Shown: positions 16,238 to 25,212 of the stretch, piece after piece
Layout: the number at the start of each line of letters is the position of its first letter
Position numbering within the stretch: position 1 is the stretch's first letter
Assembly (NCBI GenBank): GCA_963706685.1
Contig: CAVPMY010000010.1
Coordinates: 1-64,000 of the forward strand
Direction of reading: 5' to 3'
Length of the DNA stretch: 64,000 nt
Origin: CADEEN01 sp963706685
GTDB lineage: Bacteria; Pseudomonadota; Gammaproteobacteria; Burkholderiales; Burkholderiaceae_C
Translations under genes and position numbers: made by a program
Notes under the pieces: model-generated
Told to the model about the DNA's origin: nothing
Database searches by the model: none
Seen by the model: only the letters and a program-made list of their open reading frames with translations

Positions 16238-17378
16238 GGTGGTCTTGCCCTTTCTCGATGTGCAGCCAGCCGGCCGCCCACCATTGTGCAATCAGCGCGC
16301 GCGCAGCGGTGCCGAGGCGGCGCACTTCGTCGGCCGCCAGCGCGCGTTCATCTGCCAGCCGACGCACCCGCACGGCATCGGTGCCCGAGGCGGTGAACGA
16401 CTCGCCGTTGATGAAGACCTGGCAAGCGTCATACGCCATGCGCGTGCGCCGGTCAAGCACGACGCCGCAGGCGACCGGCAACGCCGCGTCGGCACGGGCA
16501 TCGAACCAGACCTGCGGTTTCGGCTCGGTGAGCCATTCGCCCAGCGCGCAATCAATGGCGCCCGCCCTGCCGAGCACATCGGCCAGCGAGCGCTGCGCGA
16601 ATTCGCGCAGTGCATCGGGCACGGCGGCCGGCTGCGTCGTCGCGGGCTGGCCGGCGTCGCGGTAGCGCAGCGAGGCGCCATCAATATGGCGATCAGCAAG
16701 GCGTTCGAGCAACACTCGCGCCAACTCGGCCTGCGTCGGCGCTCGAAAGCCGATCGACACTGTCATGCACTCAGCGCCGACAGCCGTGCCTTCATGCGCC
16801 CAGCCGGGCGGCAGGTACAGCATGTCGCCGGGTTCGAGCAGTTGCGAATCGGTGGGCTCGAACCTCGCCAGCATCTTCAGCGGCACGTCGCTGCGCAGCA
16901 GCGGTCGTGGGCAGCGGCCATAGCGCCATCGCCTGCGCCCCTTGACCTGCAGCAGGAACACGTCATAGGAGTCGATGTGCGGCCCGACGCTGCCACCGTC
17001 GCTCGCATACGAAAGCATCAGGTCATCGAGCCGCGCGTCGGGAACGAAACGAAAGCGCGACAGCAGCGCATGCGCCGCATCGACATGCAGATCGAGCCCC
17101 TGCACCAGCAGCGTCCAATGCGGCTTGGACAGCGCCGGCAGCGCACGTCGCGACAGCGGGCCAGGCCGCAGCGACCATCGCTTGCCGTCGCGCACGACCA
17201 GGCGCGATTCGACATCGTCACGCGCCGCCAGCGCAAACAGTTCGGCGCGCGTCACCGGCGGCGCGACGAGAGGCCAGGCCTGGCGCACCAGCAGCGGCGC
17301 CTTGTGCCAATGGCGGCGCATGAAGCGCGCCGGACTCAGTCCGCCAAGCAAGGGCAGCGGCTTGTCAATGTCGATCAT
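16230..17378 (-). CDS. JmjC/cupin oxygenase, ribosomal protein L16 3-hydroxylase-like (RoxA/YcfD)
   Basis: 382 aa. 2-oxoglutarate/Fe(II) oxygenase of the ROX family; E. coli YcfD hydroxylates Arg81 of ribosomal protein L16. The N-terminus (LLGGLSPARFMRRHWHKAPLLV) is the usual start of the family. Iron ligands are visible as H-x-D in VGPHIDSYDVF and the distal His in PPGWAHEGTAV. A C-terminal dimerisation/winged-helix part follows. The start at 17378 (MIDIDKPLPLL) is chosen over the upstream frame. Divergent from the SlyD-like gene, and overlapping the next gene by eight bases. Confidence 0.85.
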   Translation of the reverse strand: MIDIDKPLPLLGGLSPARFMRRHWHKAPLLVRQAWPLVAPPVTRAELFALAARDDVESRLVVRDGKRWSLRPGPLSRRALPALSKPHWTLLVQGLDLHVDAAHALLSRFRFVPDARLDDLMLSYASDGGSVGPHIDSYDVFLLQVKGRRRWRYGRCPRPLLRSDVPLKMLARFEPTDSQLLEPGDMLYLPPGWAHEGTAVGAECMTVSIGFRAPTQAELARVLLERLADRHIDGASLRYRDAGQPATTQPAAVPDALREFAQRSLADVLGRAGAIDCALGEWLTEPKPQVWFDARADAALPVACGVVLDRRTRMAYDACQVFINGESFTASGTDAVRVRRLADERALAADEVRRLGTAARALIAQWWAAGWLHIEKGQDHHG

Positions 17379-17412
17379 CGTGCCTATTTTCGCCCTGTAA
17401 CATCGGCCGATC

Positions 17413-17937
17413 ATGATGACGATTCACAAGCCCTGCGTCGTGGTGCTGACGTGGCAACTCTCCGATGCGCAAGGTGCCGCGATCGACGAGTTGACCGAGC
17501 CGGTGGAGTTTCTGTTCGGCGGTGATGACCTGCTGACCAAGGTCGAGGAAGCGCTCGACGGACAGGGCCCGGGCTTCGAGGCCCACCTGCATCTCGAGCC
17601 CGAGCATGCCTTCGGCGACTACGACAGCGAACTGGTCTGCTTCGAGAATCGCACGCTATTCCCCGATGGCGTCGAGCCCGGCATGCGCTTCGAGGGCCTG
17701 CCCGAAGGCCATGCCACGCCGGAGATGCCCGCCGATGCGATCTACACCGTCACCGAGGTCTATCCCTCGCATGTGGTGCTCGATGGCAACCATCCGCTCG
17801 CCGGCATGGCCTTGCGCTTGCACCTGAAAGTGATCGATGTGCGCGAGGCCACCGAAGAAGAAGTCGAAGCCGGCAGCGTCGGCGCCGGTGTGTTCGACAT
17901 CGCCAACCTGATGCCGACACCGTCACGGCTTCAGTAG
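17413..17937 (+). CDS. FKBP-type peptidyl-prolyl cis-trans isomerase (SlyD-like)
   Basis: 174 aa. FKBP domain interrupted by an insert-in-flap segment, as in SlyD: VVLTWQLSDAQGAAID at the start, GHATPEMPADAIYTVTEVYPSHVVLDGNHPLAGMALRLHLKVIDVREAT (in pieces) ending with the conserved D-x-N-H-P-L-A-G of SlyD. It lacks the His/Cys-rich metal tail of E. coli SlyD. Likely a cytosolic folding helper. ATG at 17413 or 17416. Divergent from the cupin oxygenase. Confidence 0.87.
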   Translation: MMTIHKPCVVVLTWQLSDAQGAAIDELTEPVEFLFGGDDLLTKVEEALDGQGPGFEAHLHLEPEHAFGDYDSELVCFENRTLFPDGVEPGMRFEGLPEGHATPEMPADAIYTVTEVYPSHVVLDGNHPLAGMALRLHLKVIDVREATEEEVEAGSVGAGVFDIANLMPTPSRLQ

Positions 17938-17944
17938 GGCTCGT

Positions 17945-18424
17945 TCACTTCTTGCCGGTCGAGCCAAAGCCGCCTTCGCCGCGCGCCGACTCGTCAAACG
18001 CATCGACGCGCCGAAACGCTGCCTGCACGACCGGCACGATCACCATCTGCGCGATGCGCTCCATCGGCTCGATCGTGAACGCGTGCTGGCCGCGGTTCCA
18101 GCAGCTCACCATCAACGGGCCCTGGTAGTCGCTGTCGATCAGGCCGACGAGATTGCCGAGCACGATGCCATGCTTGTGGCCGAGGCCCGATCGCGGCAAC
18201 AGCATCGCGCACAACCCCGGCTCGCCGATGTGGATCGACAAGCCGGTCGGGATCAATTGCGACTGGCCCGGCGCCAGCACCAGCGGCGCGTCGAGACAGG
18301 CCCGCAGGTCGAGGCCGGCGCTGCCGGGCGTGGCGTAGGCGGGCAGGTGCTCGCTCATGCGCGCGTCGAGCACCTTGACATCGATCACCCGATCGCCCTG
18401 AGCTTGTCGAAGGGTCGTCGTCAT
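17945..18424 (-). CDS. dut: Deoxyuridine 5'-triphosphate nucleotidohydrolase
   Basis: 159 aa, homotrimeric dUTPase that hydrolyses dUTP to dUMP. All five motifs are visible: PGSAGLDLRA, PRSGLGHKHGI, GLIDSDYQGPL (catalytic Asp), ERIAQMVIVP, and the C-terminal RGEGGFGSTG. Its ATG overlaps the coaBC stop (ATGA), so it is the second gene of a coaBC-dut operon. Odd feature: codons 4-11 (TLRQAQGD) are translated from a dispersed repeat (see 18394-18413), giving an N-terminal extension not part of the fold. Confidence 0.95.
   Translation of the reverse strand: MTTTLRQAQGDRVIDVKVLDARMSEHLPAYATPGSAGLDLRACLDAPLVLAPGQSQLIPTGLSIHIGEPGLCAMLLPRSGLGHKHGIVLGNLVGLIDSDYQGPLMVSCWNRGQHAFTIEPMERIAQMVIVPVVQAAFRRVDAFDESARGEGGFGSTGKK
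18394..18413. repeat. Half-copy of dispersed CCCTGAGCTTGTCGAAGGG repeat inside dut
   Basis: The same word occurs at 4854-4872 in the long hairpin. Here it lies within the first dozen codons of dut and is read in frame as LRQAQGD. Only one arm is present, so no hairpin forms. Confidence 0.8.
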
Positions 18425-19626
18425 GCGCCGATGCGTTGGCCGATCTCGGCCACCAGCGCGCGCGCCAGGCTCAGCTTGTCGGCACGCGGCAACTCACGCT
18501 GGCCCGCGTCGTCGATCAGCAGCAGCGTGTTGTCATCCTGACCGAAGGTCGCCGGCCCGAGGTTGCCGACCATCAGTGGCACCTTCTTGCGCAGCCGCTT
18601 CTCGGCGGCGTGGCGGGCCAGGTCATGGCTCTCGGCGGCAAAGCCGACGCAGTACGGGGGTTGGGGCAAGCGCGCGACGTCGGCCAGGATGTCCGGGTTC
18701 TCGACAAAACCGAGCTGCGGCGTGGTCCGGCCCGCCGCCTTCTTCATCTTTTCGCTGACCTCTTGCGCAGGCCGCCAATCGGCAACGGCCGCCGTGGCAA
18801 TGAAGACATCGTGGCTGGCCGCCTCGGGCATCACTGCAGCCTGCATCTCGCGTGCACTGGTGACGTCGAGTCGGCGCACGCCGGCCGGCGTGGGCAGGTG
18901 CACCGGCCCGGCAACCAGCGTCACTCGGGCACCGGCTTCGGCGGCCGCCCGCGCGATCGCAAAACCCATCTTGCCGCTGGATCGGTTGGTGATGCCGCGC
19001 ACCGGATCGATCGCCTCGTAGGTCGGGCCGGCGGTGATCAGCACCGACTTGCCGCGCAGACACTTGGGTTGCAGGTGAGCGATCAATGCGTCGCGCAACG
19101 CCACCGCTTCGAGCATGCGGCCGTCGCCGATTTCACCGCAGGCCTGGTCGCCCGAGCCCGGGCCGAGCACGGTCGCCCCATCGGCGGCAACCTGGGCCAC
19201 ATTGCGTTGCGTTGCCGGATGGGCCCACATCTCACGGTTCATCGCCGGCGCCAACAGCAAAGGACATTGTTCGATCTGCCGTGCCACGCACAGCAAGCTC
19301 AGCAGATCGTCGGCCCGGCCGTGCGCCAGCTTGGCGATGAAGTCCGCGCTCGCCGGTGCAACCAACACCGCAGCGGCGTCGCGCGTCAGGTTGATGTGCG
19401 CCATGTTGTTGGGCTCGCGCGCGTCCCACTGACTGGTGAAGACCGCTCGATTGGTCAGCGCCTGCATCGTCACCGCAGTGATGAAATGCTCTGCGGCCTC
19501 GCTCATCACCGCCTGCACCGTGGCGCCCGCCTTGATGAGTTCGCGCGCCAGATCCGCCGCCTTGTAGCAGGCCACGCCGCCGGACAGTCCGAGCACGATA
19601 TGGCGTCCGGCGAGGTCTTGCGTCAT
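18421..19626 (-). CDS. coaBC: Bifunctional phosphopantothenoylcysteine decarboxylase / phosphopantothenate-cysteine ligase
   Basis: 401 aa, two consecutive steps of coenzyme A synthesis. Residues 1-185 form the FMN-dependent CoaC domain: LGLSGGVACYKAADLAREL, the PXMNXXMW motif as PAMNREMW, and the substrate clamp ACGEIGDGRM. Residues about 190-401 form CoaB: VLITAGPTYEAIDPVRGITN and NRSSGKMGFAIA. The ATG at 19626 (MTQDLAGRHIVLG) is the family start; upstream open frame is Arg-rich shadow. dut follows with a four-base overlap. Confidence 0.95.
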   Translation of the reverse strand: MTQDLAGRHIVLGLSGGVACYKAADLARELIKAGATVQAVMSEAAEHFITAVTMQALTNRAVFTSQWDAREPNNMAHINLTRDAAAVLVAPASADFIAKLAHGRADDLLSLLCVARQIEQCPLLLAPAMNREMWAHPATQRNVAQVAADGATVLGPGSGDQACGEIGDGRMLEAVALRDALIAHLQPKCLRGKSVLITAGPTYEAIDPVRGITNRSSGKMGFAIARAAAEAGARVTLVAGPVHLPTPAGVRRLDVTSAREMQAAVMPEAASHDVFIATAAVADWRPAQEVSEKMKKAAGRTTPQLGFVENPDILADVARLPQPPYCVGFAAESHDLARHAAEKRLRKKVPLMVGNLGPATFGQDDNTLLLIDDAGQRELPRADKLSLARALVAEIGQRIGA

Positions 19627-19678
19627 GGGGCGCGACTCTAGCGCAGGTGCTCGCACGGCGCTGTCGGCAGCGTGCGCA

Positions 19679-20215
19679 TCATCGCAACGACGGTGGGCTC
19701 GGGTGCAGTCGCGCCATCGCCAGCGCGTCGACGTACACGCCGTCGCGGATTGCGTACGCGCGGTGCGTGCCCTCGACCTCGAAGCCGAACTTGCGGTACA
19801 ACGCAATGGCCGCCGCGTTGTCGGTATAGACCGTGAGTTCGAGGCGCAGCAATTGCGCCCAATTGTCGGCCCAATCGATGATGGCGGCCATCAGCGCCAT
19901 GCCGACACCCTGGCGCTGCGCATGTCGGGCCACTGCCATGCCGATGCCGGCCGTGTGACGGCGGCGCACGTATGGGGTCGGGTGCACGCCGGCATTGCCC
20001 ACGACTTCGCCGCCACGCTCGGCGACGATGAACAGCTCGGCGCTCGCCGGCGCGACCGGCATCTCTTCGATGCGCTTCGTCCACGCCGCTTCGGTGGCGT
20101 AAGGCAGTTGCAGCAAGCCGCCCAGCACGTCGAGATCGCCCATGATGGCCGCCATCGCTGCCGCATCTTCCGGACGCGGGCGGCGAATCAGGATACTGGT
20201 CTCAGGCGCGCTCAC
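19679..20215 (-). CDS. GNAT family N-acetyltransferase
   Basis: 178 aa. Starts SAPETSILIRRPRPEDAAAM, the usual first strand of GNATs, with the acetyl-CoA motif ARHAQRQGVGMALMAAIIDW and the closing LTVYTDNAAAIALYRKFGFEVEG. Closest in style to PhnO/L-amino-acid acetyltransferases. The GTG start at 20215 lies inside the last codons of alaS (14-bp overlap), so it is translated as the downstream partner of alaS. Substrate unknown. Confidence 0.82.
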   Translation of the reverse strand: MSAPETSILIRRPRPEDAAAMAAIMGDLDVLGGLLQLPYATEAAWTKRIEEMPVAPASAELFIVAERGGEVVGNAGVHPTPYVRRRHTAGIGMAVARHAQRQGVGMALMAAIIDWADNWAQLLRLELTVYTDNAAAIALYRKFGFEVEGTHRAYAIRDGVYVDALAMARLHPSPPSLR

Positions 20216-22830
20216 CGACCCACGCCGCCACCGACGCCAGCGCCTTCGGCAAGCCCGCCGCATCGGTGCCGCCGGCCATCGCCATATCCGCCTTGCCACC
20301 GCCCTTGCCGCCGACCTGCTGGGCGACGAAGTTGACCAGTTCGCCGGCCTTGACCTTGGCCGTGTGATCGGCCGTGACGCCAGCAGCGATCTGCACCTTG
20401 CCGCCGTCCACGGCGGCGAGCACGATCGCGGCGCTCTTCAACTTGTCCTTCAACTTGTCCATCGTCTCGCGCAGCGTCTTGGCGTCGGCGCCGTCGAGCG
20501 TCGCGGCCAGCACCTTGATGCCCTTCACGTCGACAGCTTGCGTCAACAGCTCGTCGCCCTGCGACGAGGCGAGCTTGCCCTTGAGCTGCGCGATCTCCTT
20601 TTCGAGCGCGCGTACCCTTTCGATCATCATGCTTGAGCGGAACGACACCTCGGCTGGTGTCGTCTGCAGAACTACCGCTGCGTCTCGCAAGCCTCGTTCC
20701 AATTGCTGCAGATAGGCCAACGCGTTGTCACCCGTCACCGCCTCGATGCGGCGCACGCCCGCGGCGATGCCGCCTTCGGCGACGACCTTGAACAAGCCGA
20801 TGTCGCCGCGTGCGCTGCACATGCGTACCGCCGCACAGCTCGCGGCTGCTGCCGATGTCGAGCACGCGAACCGTGTCGCCGTACTTCTCGCCGAACAGCA
20901 TCATCGCGCCCGATTTCTGGGCCTCGTCGATGCCCATGACGCGCGCCTGCGTGGCGGCGTTGGCCAGCACTTCGGCGTTGACCAGGGCTTCGATCTGAGC
21001 GACCTGCGCATCGGTCAGGGGCGCGTTGTGGCTGAAGTCGAAGCGCGTCCGTTCGGCGTTGACCAGCGAGCCCTTCTGCTGCACATGCGCGCCCAGCACC
21101 TCGCGCAGCGCCTTGTGCATCAGGTGCGTGGCGCTGTGGTTGCGCACCGTCCTGGCGCGCTGCTCGGCGTTGACGCGCGCGCTCAACACATCGCCGAGCT
21201 TCAACTCGCCTTCGACGATGCGACCCTGGTGGCCGTGCACGGCTGCCTGAATTTTCGTCGTGTCTTCGATCACCACACGCGCGGTTGCATTGCGTAGCTC
21301 ACCCGCATCTCCGACCTGCCCGCCGCTCTCGGCGTAGAACGGCGTCTTGTCGAGCACGATCACCACGTCGTCGCCGGCCTTGGCTCCCGGCACGGCCGTG
21401 CCCTCGACATATAGCGCAGTCACCTTCGCGCCGTCGATCGTGAGATGCTCGTAGCCATCGAACGCCGTGTCGGCGCCGCTGTAGGCTAGGCCCTGCGCCA
21501 GTTTGAACTTGCCCGCGGCGCGCGCCTGCTCGCGCTGGCGTTGCATCGCTGCGTTGAAGCCGACCTCATCGACCGCGACGCCACGCTCGCGGCAGACATC
21601 GGCCGTCAGATCGAGCGGGAAGCCGAAGGTGTCGTGCAGTTTGAACGCCAGTTCGCCGTCGATCTGCTTCGCGCCGCCGGCGAGCGCCCCCTCGAGAATT
21701 TCCATGCCGTTGGCAATCGTCTGGAAGAAACGCTCCTCTTCCTGCCGCAGCACTTCGATCACACGCGGTGCAGCACGCTGCAGCTCCGGATAGGCCGTAG
21801 CCATTTCGGCCACCAGCGGCATCACCAGGTTGTGCAGGAACGGAGCGCGCGCACCGAGCTTATAGCCGTGGCGGATGGCTCGCCGCGCAATCCGGCGCAA
21901 CACGTAGCCGCGGCCCTCATTGCCCGGGATCACGCCGTCGACGATGGTGAAGCTGGTGGCGCGGATGTGGTCGGCGATCACCTTCAGCGACGGCGAGTCG
22001 GCATCGACATTCACCGCGCCCGCGGCCTCGACACAGTTCTTGGCCGCCGCCAGCAGGCGCACGAACAGATCGATCTGGAACAGGCTGTGCACGCCCTGCA
22101 GCACCGTGCTCAATCGTTCCAGCCCCATGCCGGTGTCGACGCTCGGCTTGGGCAGCTGGTGCATCACACCGTCTTCGGTGCGGTTGAACTGCATGAAGAC
22201 GTTGTTCCAGATCTCGACATAGCGGTCGCCGTCCTCGTCGGGCGAGCCGGGCGGTCCACCGGCCACCGCCGGGCCGTGGTCGTAGAAGATCTCGCTGCAC
22301 GGGCCGCACGGCCCGGTGTCGCCCATCATCCAGAAGTTGTCGGACATGTAGCGCCCGCCCTTGTTGTCGCCGATGCGCACGATGCGCTCGGCAGGCAATC
22401 CGATGACCTTGCGCCAGATGTCGTAGGCCTCGTCGTCTTCGGCATAGACGGTGGCCCAGAGTCTTTCTTTCGGCAGTTTGAAACTGACGGTGAGCAGTTC
22501 CCAGGCGTACAGCAGCGCGTCGTGCTTGAAGTAGTCGCCGAAGCTGAAGTTGCCCAGCATCTCGAAGAAAGTCAGGTGGCGCGCGGTGTAGCCGACGTTC
22601 TCGAGATCGTTGTGCTTGCCGCCGGCGCGGATGCACTTTTGCGCCGTCGCCGCGCGCTTGTATGCGCGTTTGTCGAAGCCGAGAAACACGTCCTTGAACT
22701 GGTTCATGCCGGCATTGGTGAACAGCAGCGTCGGATCGTCACCGGGCACCACCGGCGAGGAGGCGACAACGGCGTGACCCTTGCTCTCGAAGAACGACAG
22801 GAACGTGGAACGGATTTCGGCAGCTTTCAT
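20202..22830 (-). CDS. alaS: Alanyl-tRNA synthetase, interrupted by a +1 frameshift
   Basis: Charges tRNA-Ala and edits misacylated tRNA; cytoplasmic, essential. Reading starts at ATG 22830 (MKAAEIRSTFLSFFESKGH) with the class II catalytic core, then the editing domain with its HSATHLMHKAL motif. In the second zinc motif (ELCGGTHV) the frame breaks: after THVQRT the sequence must shift at about 20806-20810 to continue with GDIGLFKVVAEGGIAAGVRR and the C-terminal oligomerisation domain to 20202. One extra base in the ACGCGGCGAC context explains it; without it the product is 875 aa, matching E. coli AlaS (876). Because alaS is essential and both sides are well preserved, a sequence error is the likelier cause. 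Confidence 0.9.
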
Positions 22831-22869
22831 CGTGCGCCGATTATCGCAGCGCTGTCGAAAGCGCCGCGC

Positions 22870-23766
22870 TCAGGTGTTGTCGTTGGCCGCCGGCTCGTGA
22901 CCCCGCTCAATCGCAGAGCCCATGCCTTCGATACCCATCGACGCCAGGCTCGCCGCCTGGCCCACCGAACGGCGCAGCAGCGCATCGGCCGACTTGCCGT
23001 GCTCAGGAAACAGCGCCACGCCGGCGTGAACCTTCACCGAAAGGTCGTTGCCCGCCACCGAAAACGGTTGATGCAGCGCGGTGAGCAGCTTCTTGGCCAC
23101 GCGCTGGCCGTCGGCCGGCGCGTCGATCCATGCCAGCAGCACGACGAACGCGTCATTGCCGATCGAGGCCACGACATCGCTGGCGCGCAGACTGGCCCGC
23201 AGACGCACCGCCACTTTGCGCCGCAGGACGTTGGACGATTCTGCGCCGAGCGATTCGCGCACTGCTGCCAGGCCCTCGACGCGCAGCGCAATCACCGCCA
23301 TCGGCGCCGGCTCTCGATCTCGCAGCGCCACCAGATGGGTCATGTGTTCGAGCAACTGCGAGTGGTTGGGCAAGCCGGTCGCCAGATCGGTGGCAAACGA
23401 CTTGCGCGCATAGCGATCGAGCGCCTTGCGTTGCAGTGCCACATCCAGACGGCGGCGCAGCGCATCGGCCGGTGCATCGACCGGCACCACCACGTCTTGC
23501 ACGCCGCGCTCGAGCAGCAGGCTTTGCGTGGCGTCATCGGGCGGCGAAGGCAGCACAGCCACCACTGCGGTATCGAGCACCGCATGCGACAGCGCGGGCC
23601 ATGCCAGCAGCTCGGCCGCGGGTACGGCCGCGAGCATCGACTCGTACAACACGTCGCGCATGCGCGCTGCCGCATCGCCGAGTGTCGCGCAGCAGGTGGC
23701 GCCTGGAACGTCCAGGCCCACGACAAGCATCGTGGCAGTGGGTTTGGCGCTGGCCGTTCGGCTCAT
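22870..23766 (-). CDS. Degenerate GGDEF-domain protein
   Basis: 298 aa, no membrane segment or signal peptide. Residues about 1-110 resemble a receiver-like or sensory domain without clear phospho-acceptor; residues 125-290 form a GGDEF-fold (DLATGLPNHSQLLEHM at the start, ALRVEGLAAVRESLG, VHAGVALFPEHG near the end). The signature loop reads IGNDAF instead of GGDEF, so diguanylate cyclase activity is probably lost and a c-di-GMP or protein-binding role is more likely. It lies upstream of alaS on the same strand, 39 bp away. Confidence 0.75.
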   Translation of the reverse strand: MSRTASAKPTATMLVVGLDVPGATCCATLGDAAARMRDVLYESMLAAVPAAELLAWPALSHAVLDTAVVAVLPSPPDDATQSLLLERGVQDVVVPVDAPADALRRRLDVALQRKALDRYARKSFATDLATGLPNHSQLLEHMTHLVALRDREPAPMAVIALRVEGLAAVRESLGAESSNVLRRKVAVRLRASLRASDVVASIGNDAFVVLLAWIDAPADGQRVAKKLLTALHQPFSVAGNDLSVKVHAGVALFPEHGKSADALLRRSVGQAASLASMGIEGMGSAIERGHEPAANDNT

Positions 23767-23813
23767 CAGGGGTGGTCGGGGAGCCGCGCAGAGCTGACAT
23801 CGTCGCGGGAAAA

Positions 23814-23887
23814 TGGAGCGGGTGAAGGGAATCGAACCCTCGTATGAAGCTTGGGAAGCTGCCGTTCTGCCATTGAACTACACCCGC
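23814..23887 (-). tRNA. tRNA-Gly, anticodon CCC
   Basis: 74 nt including an encoded CCA end. Acceptor arms GCGGGTG and CACCCGC pair fully; D-arm GTTC-AATGGCA-GAAC; T-arm GAGGG-TTCGATT-CCCTT; anticodon loop TTCCCAA gives CCC. The anticodon stem GCAGC/GCTTC has one C-U mismatch at its second pair, otherwise the gene resembles the CCC-isoacceptor of E. coli (glyU). It lies alone between the GGDEF-like gene and the dioxygenase gene. Confidence 0.93.
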
Positions 23888-24136
23888 GTGGCGGCCGAGT
23901 TTAAGCGATCGGACCCGGTGTCCGAAGCTGCCGTTACAGCGAGGTCGGGCGAATCATCGCCGCACCACCGTCGAGACGATTTTTTGCCGTTTGCGCTTTT
24001 GCAGCGTTCGAGGACACCCCGATCAAGGTGCATTGAAATTCGTGGCCGGGTGATAGGCTTCGTGGCGGCGTTGACGTCGATTCGGTTGCAGCCGAAGGGC
24101 CGGCAGCAAGTTTCGTTTGAATGGTCGGAGCATTTG

Positions 24137-25006
24137 ATGGCGGTTCTGGAGTCGATACGAGCGGACAAGCAGACAAGCGACGCATCCGAACGGATCGCGC
24201 AGTTCGAACGCGACGGGTTCGTCGTCTCCCGGGGCATGTTCACTCCCGAAGAGATGCGTGATTTCATTGCCGAATGCCACAGCTTCGAAGGCAAGGCGGC
24301 TGACCGCGCCGAGCCCAACAGCAAGGGAGCGATGCAGTTCTACAGCGAGATTTTTCGCCGCAGCGAACTGGTCCGCCGCTTCATCACCCAGCGCACCCTG
24401 ATCGATTTCCTGGTGCCCATCACCGGTCCCGACCTCTGGGTGCGATGGGACCAGGCCGTGGCCAAAGGGCCGGGTTCCGGTGTTTTTCCGTGGCACACCG
24501 ACAACGGCTACGACCTCCTGCCGCAACCGCATTTCGAGGTCTGGATTGCGCTCAGCGAGAACCGAAACAACAACGGTGGGCTGTGGGTCGTTCCGGGCAG
24601 CCACAAGGTCCGCCAGCGACACAAGCGTGTGCGCAACCATATCATCGCGATCGACTCCGAACACTACGACCAGCCCGACAGCGGCAAGGTGTTCATCGAG
24701 GCCGACGCCGGTGATGTGGTGCTGTTTTCCTCGTTGCTGCTGCACAAGACCTACGAGAACACCACGGACAGGTCGCGTTGGGCCTATGTGGCGGAAATGC
24801 TCAAGCTGGGCGACTACGACCCGACGATCAAGGCGCCTTATTTCGTGGCCGCGCGCGGCGGGCAGCCGGCTTGCGAGTTCGTCGACAGCCTGGCCTGCGC
24901 CAACGATCCGGTGCAAATTGTGAAGACCTTGCCGCTTGCACTTCGCCATCGCGTCGCCGGCCCGCTGTTGCGGCGCGTGCGTGCGGCGTTCAAGCCCCGC
25001 AGCTGA
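24137..25006 (+). CDS. Phytanoyl-CoA dioxygenase (PhyH) family protein
   Basis: 289 aa. Fe(II)/2-oxoglutarate dioxygenase: H-x-D in FPWHTDNGYDLL, distal His in LLLHKTYENTT, and an Arg shortly after (TDRSRW) to bind 2-oxoglutarate. The N-terminal FERDGFVVSRGMFTPEEM is typical of the PhyH family, as is NGGLWVVPGSHK. Substrates in bacteria range over lipids and small metabolites, so none is assigned. The ATG at 24137 (MAVLESIRADK) is preceded by CGGAG. The 249 bp upstream (23888-24136) hold no feature I can support. Confidence 0.87.
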   Translation: MAVLESIRADKQTSDASERIAQFERDGFVVSRGMFTPEEMRDFIAECHSFEGKAADRAEPNSKGAMQFYSEIFRRSELVRRFITQRTLIDFLVPITGPDLWVRWDQAVAKGPGSGVFPWHTDNGYDLLPQPHFEVWIALSENRNNNGGLWVVPGSHKVRQRHKRVRNHIIAIDSEHYDQPDSGKVFIEADAGDVVLFSSLLLHKTYENTTDRSRWAYVAEMLKLGDYDPTIKAPYFVAARGGQPACEFVDSLACANDPVQIVKTLPLALRHRVAGPLLRRVRAAFKPRS

Positions 25007-25149
25007 GTGCGTGATGGCGCTCGGTGCCGGGCGTGAACTTTCCCGGTATCGGCTGCACATGAAAATGAACCACGGGCGCCACGGACAAGCGCGCAACACA
25101 GCCCATTTGGGGGGCCTGACTTGCGTGAATACCACCACGCGGCCACTGA

Positions 25150-25183
25150 GCAAGTGAGCTCGCAGTAACGCGTGCTCACTTGC
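25150..25183. repeat. Perfect 10-bp inverted repeat upstream of large lipoprotein
   Basis: GCAAGTGAGC (25150-25159) and GCTCACTTGC (25174-25183) around a 14-bp spacer. It lies between the dioxygenase stop and the lipoprotein start at 25213. It could be an operator or a weak terminator; no clear U-run follows. Confidence 0.6.
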
Positions 25184-25212
25184 ACGTCAGATTGCTCTTT
25201 AGACTCTCGCGC

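Noticed and set aside
15737..16291. Extended start at 16291 for the gene after the L16-hydroxylase-like cupin
   Set aside because: Would overlap the cupin gene by 62 bp; ATG 16237 gives a natural short overlap.
21541..23847. 768-codon plus-strand frame opposite alaS and the GGDEF-like gene
   Set aside because: Crosses two genes and a tRNA; His/Gln/Arg-rich shadow.
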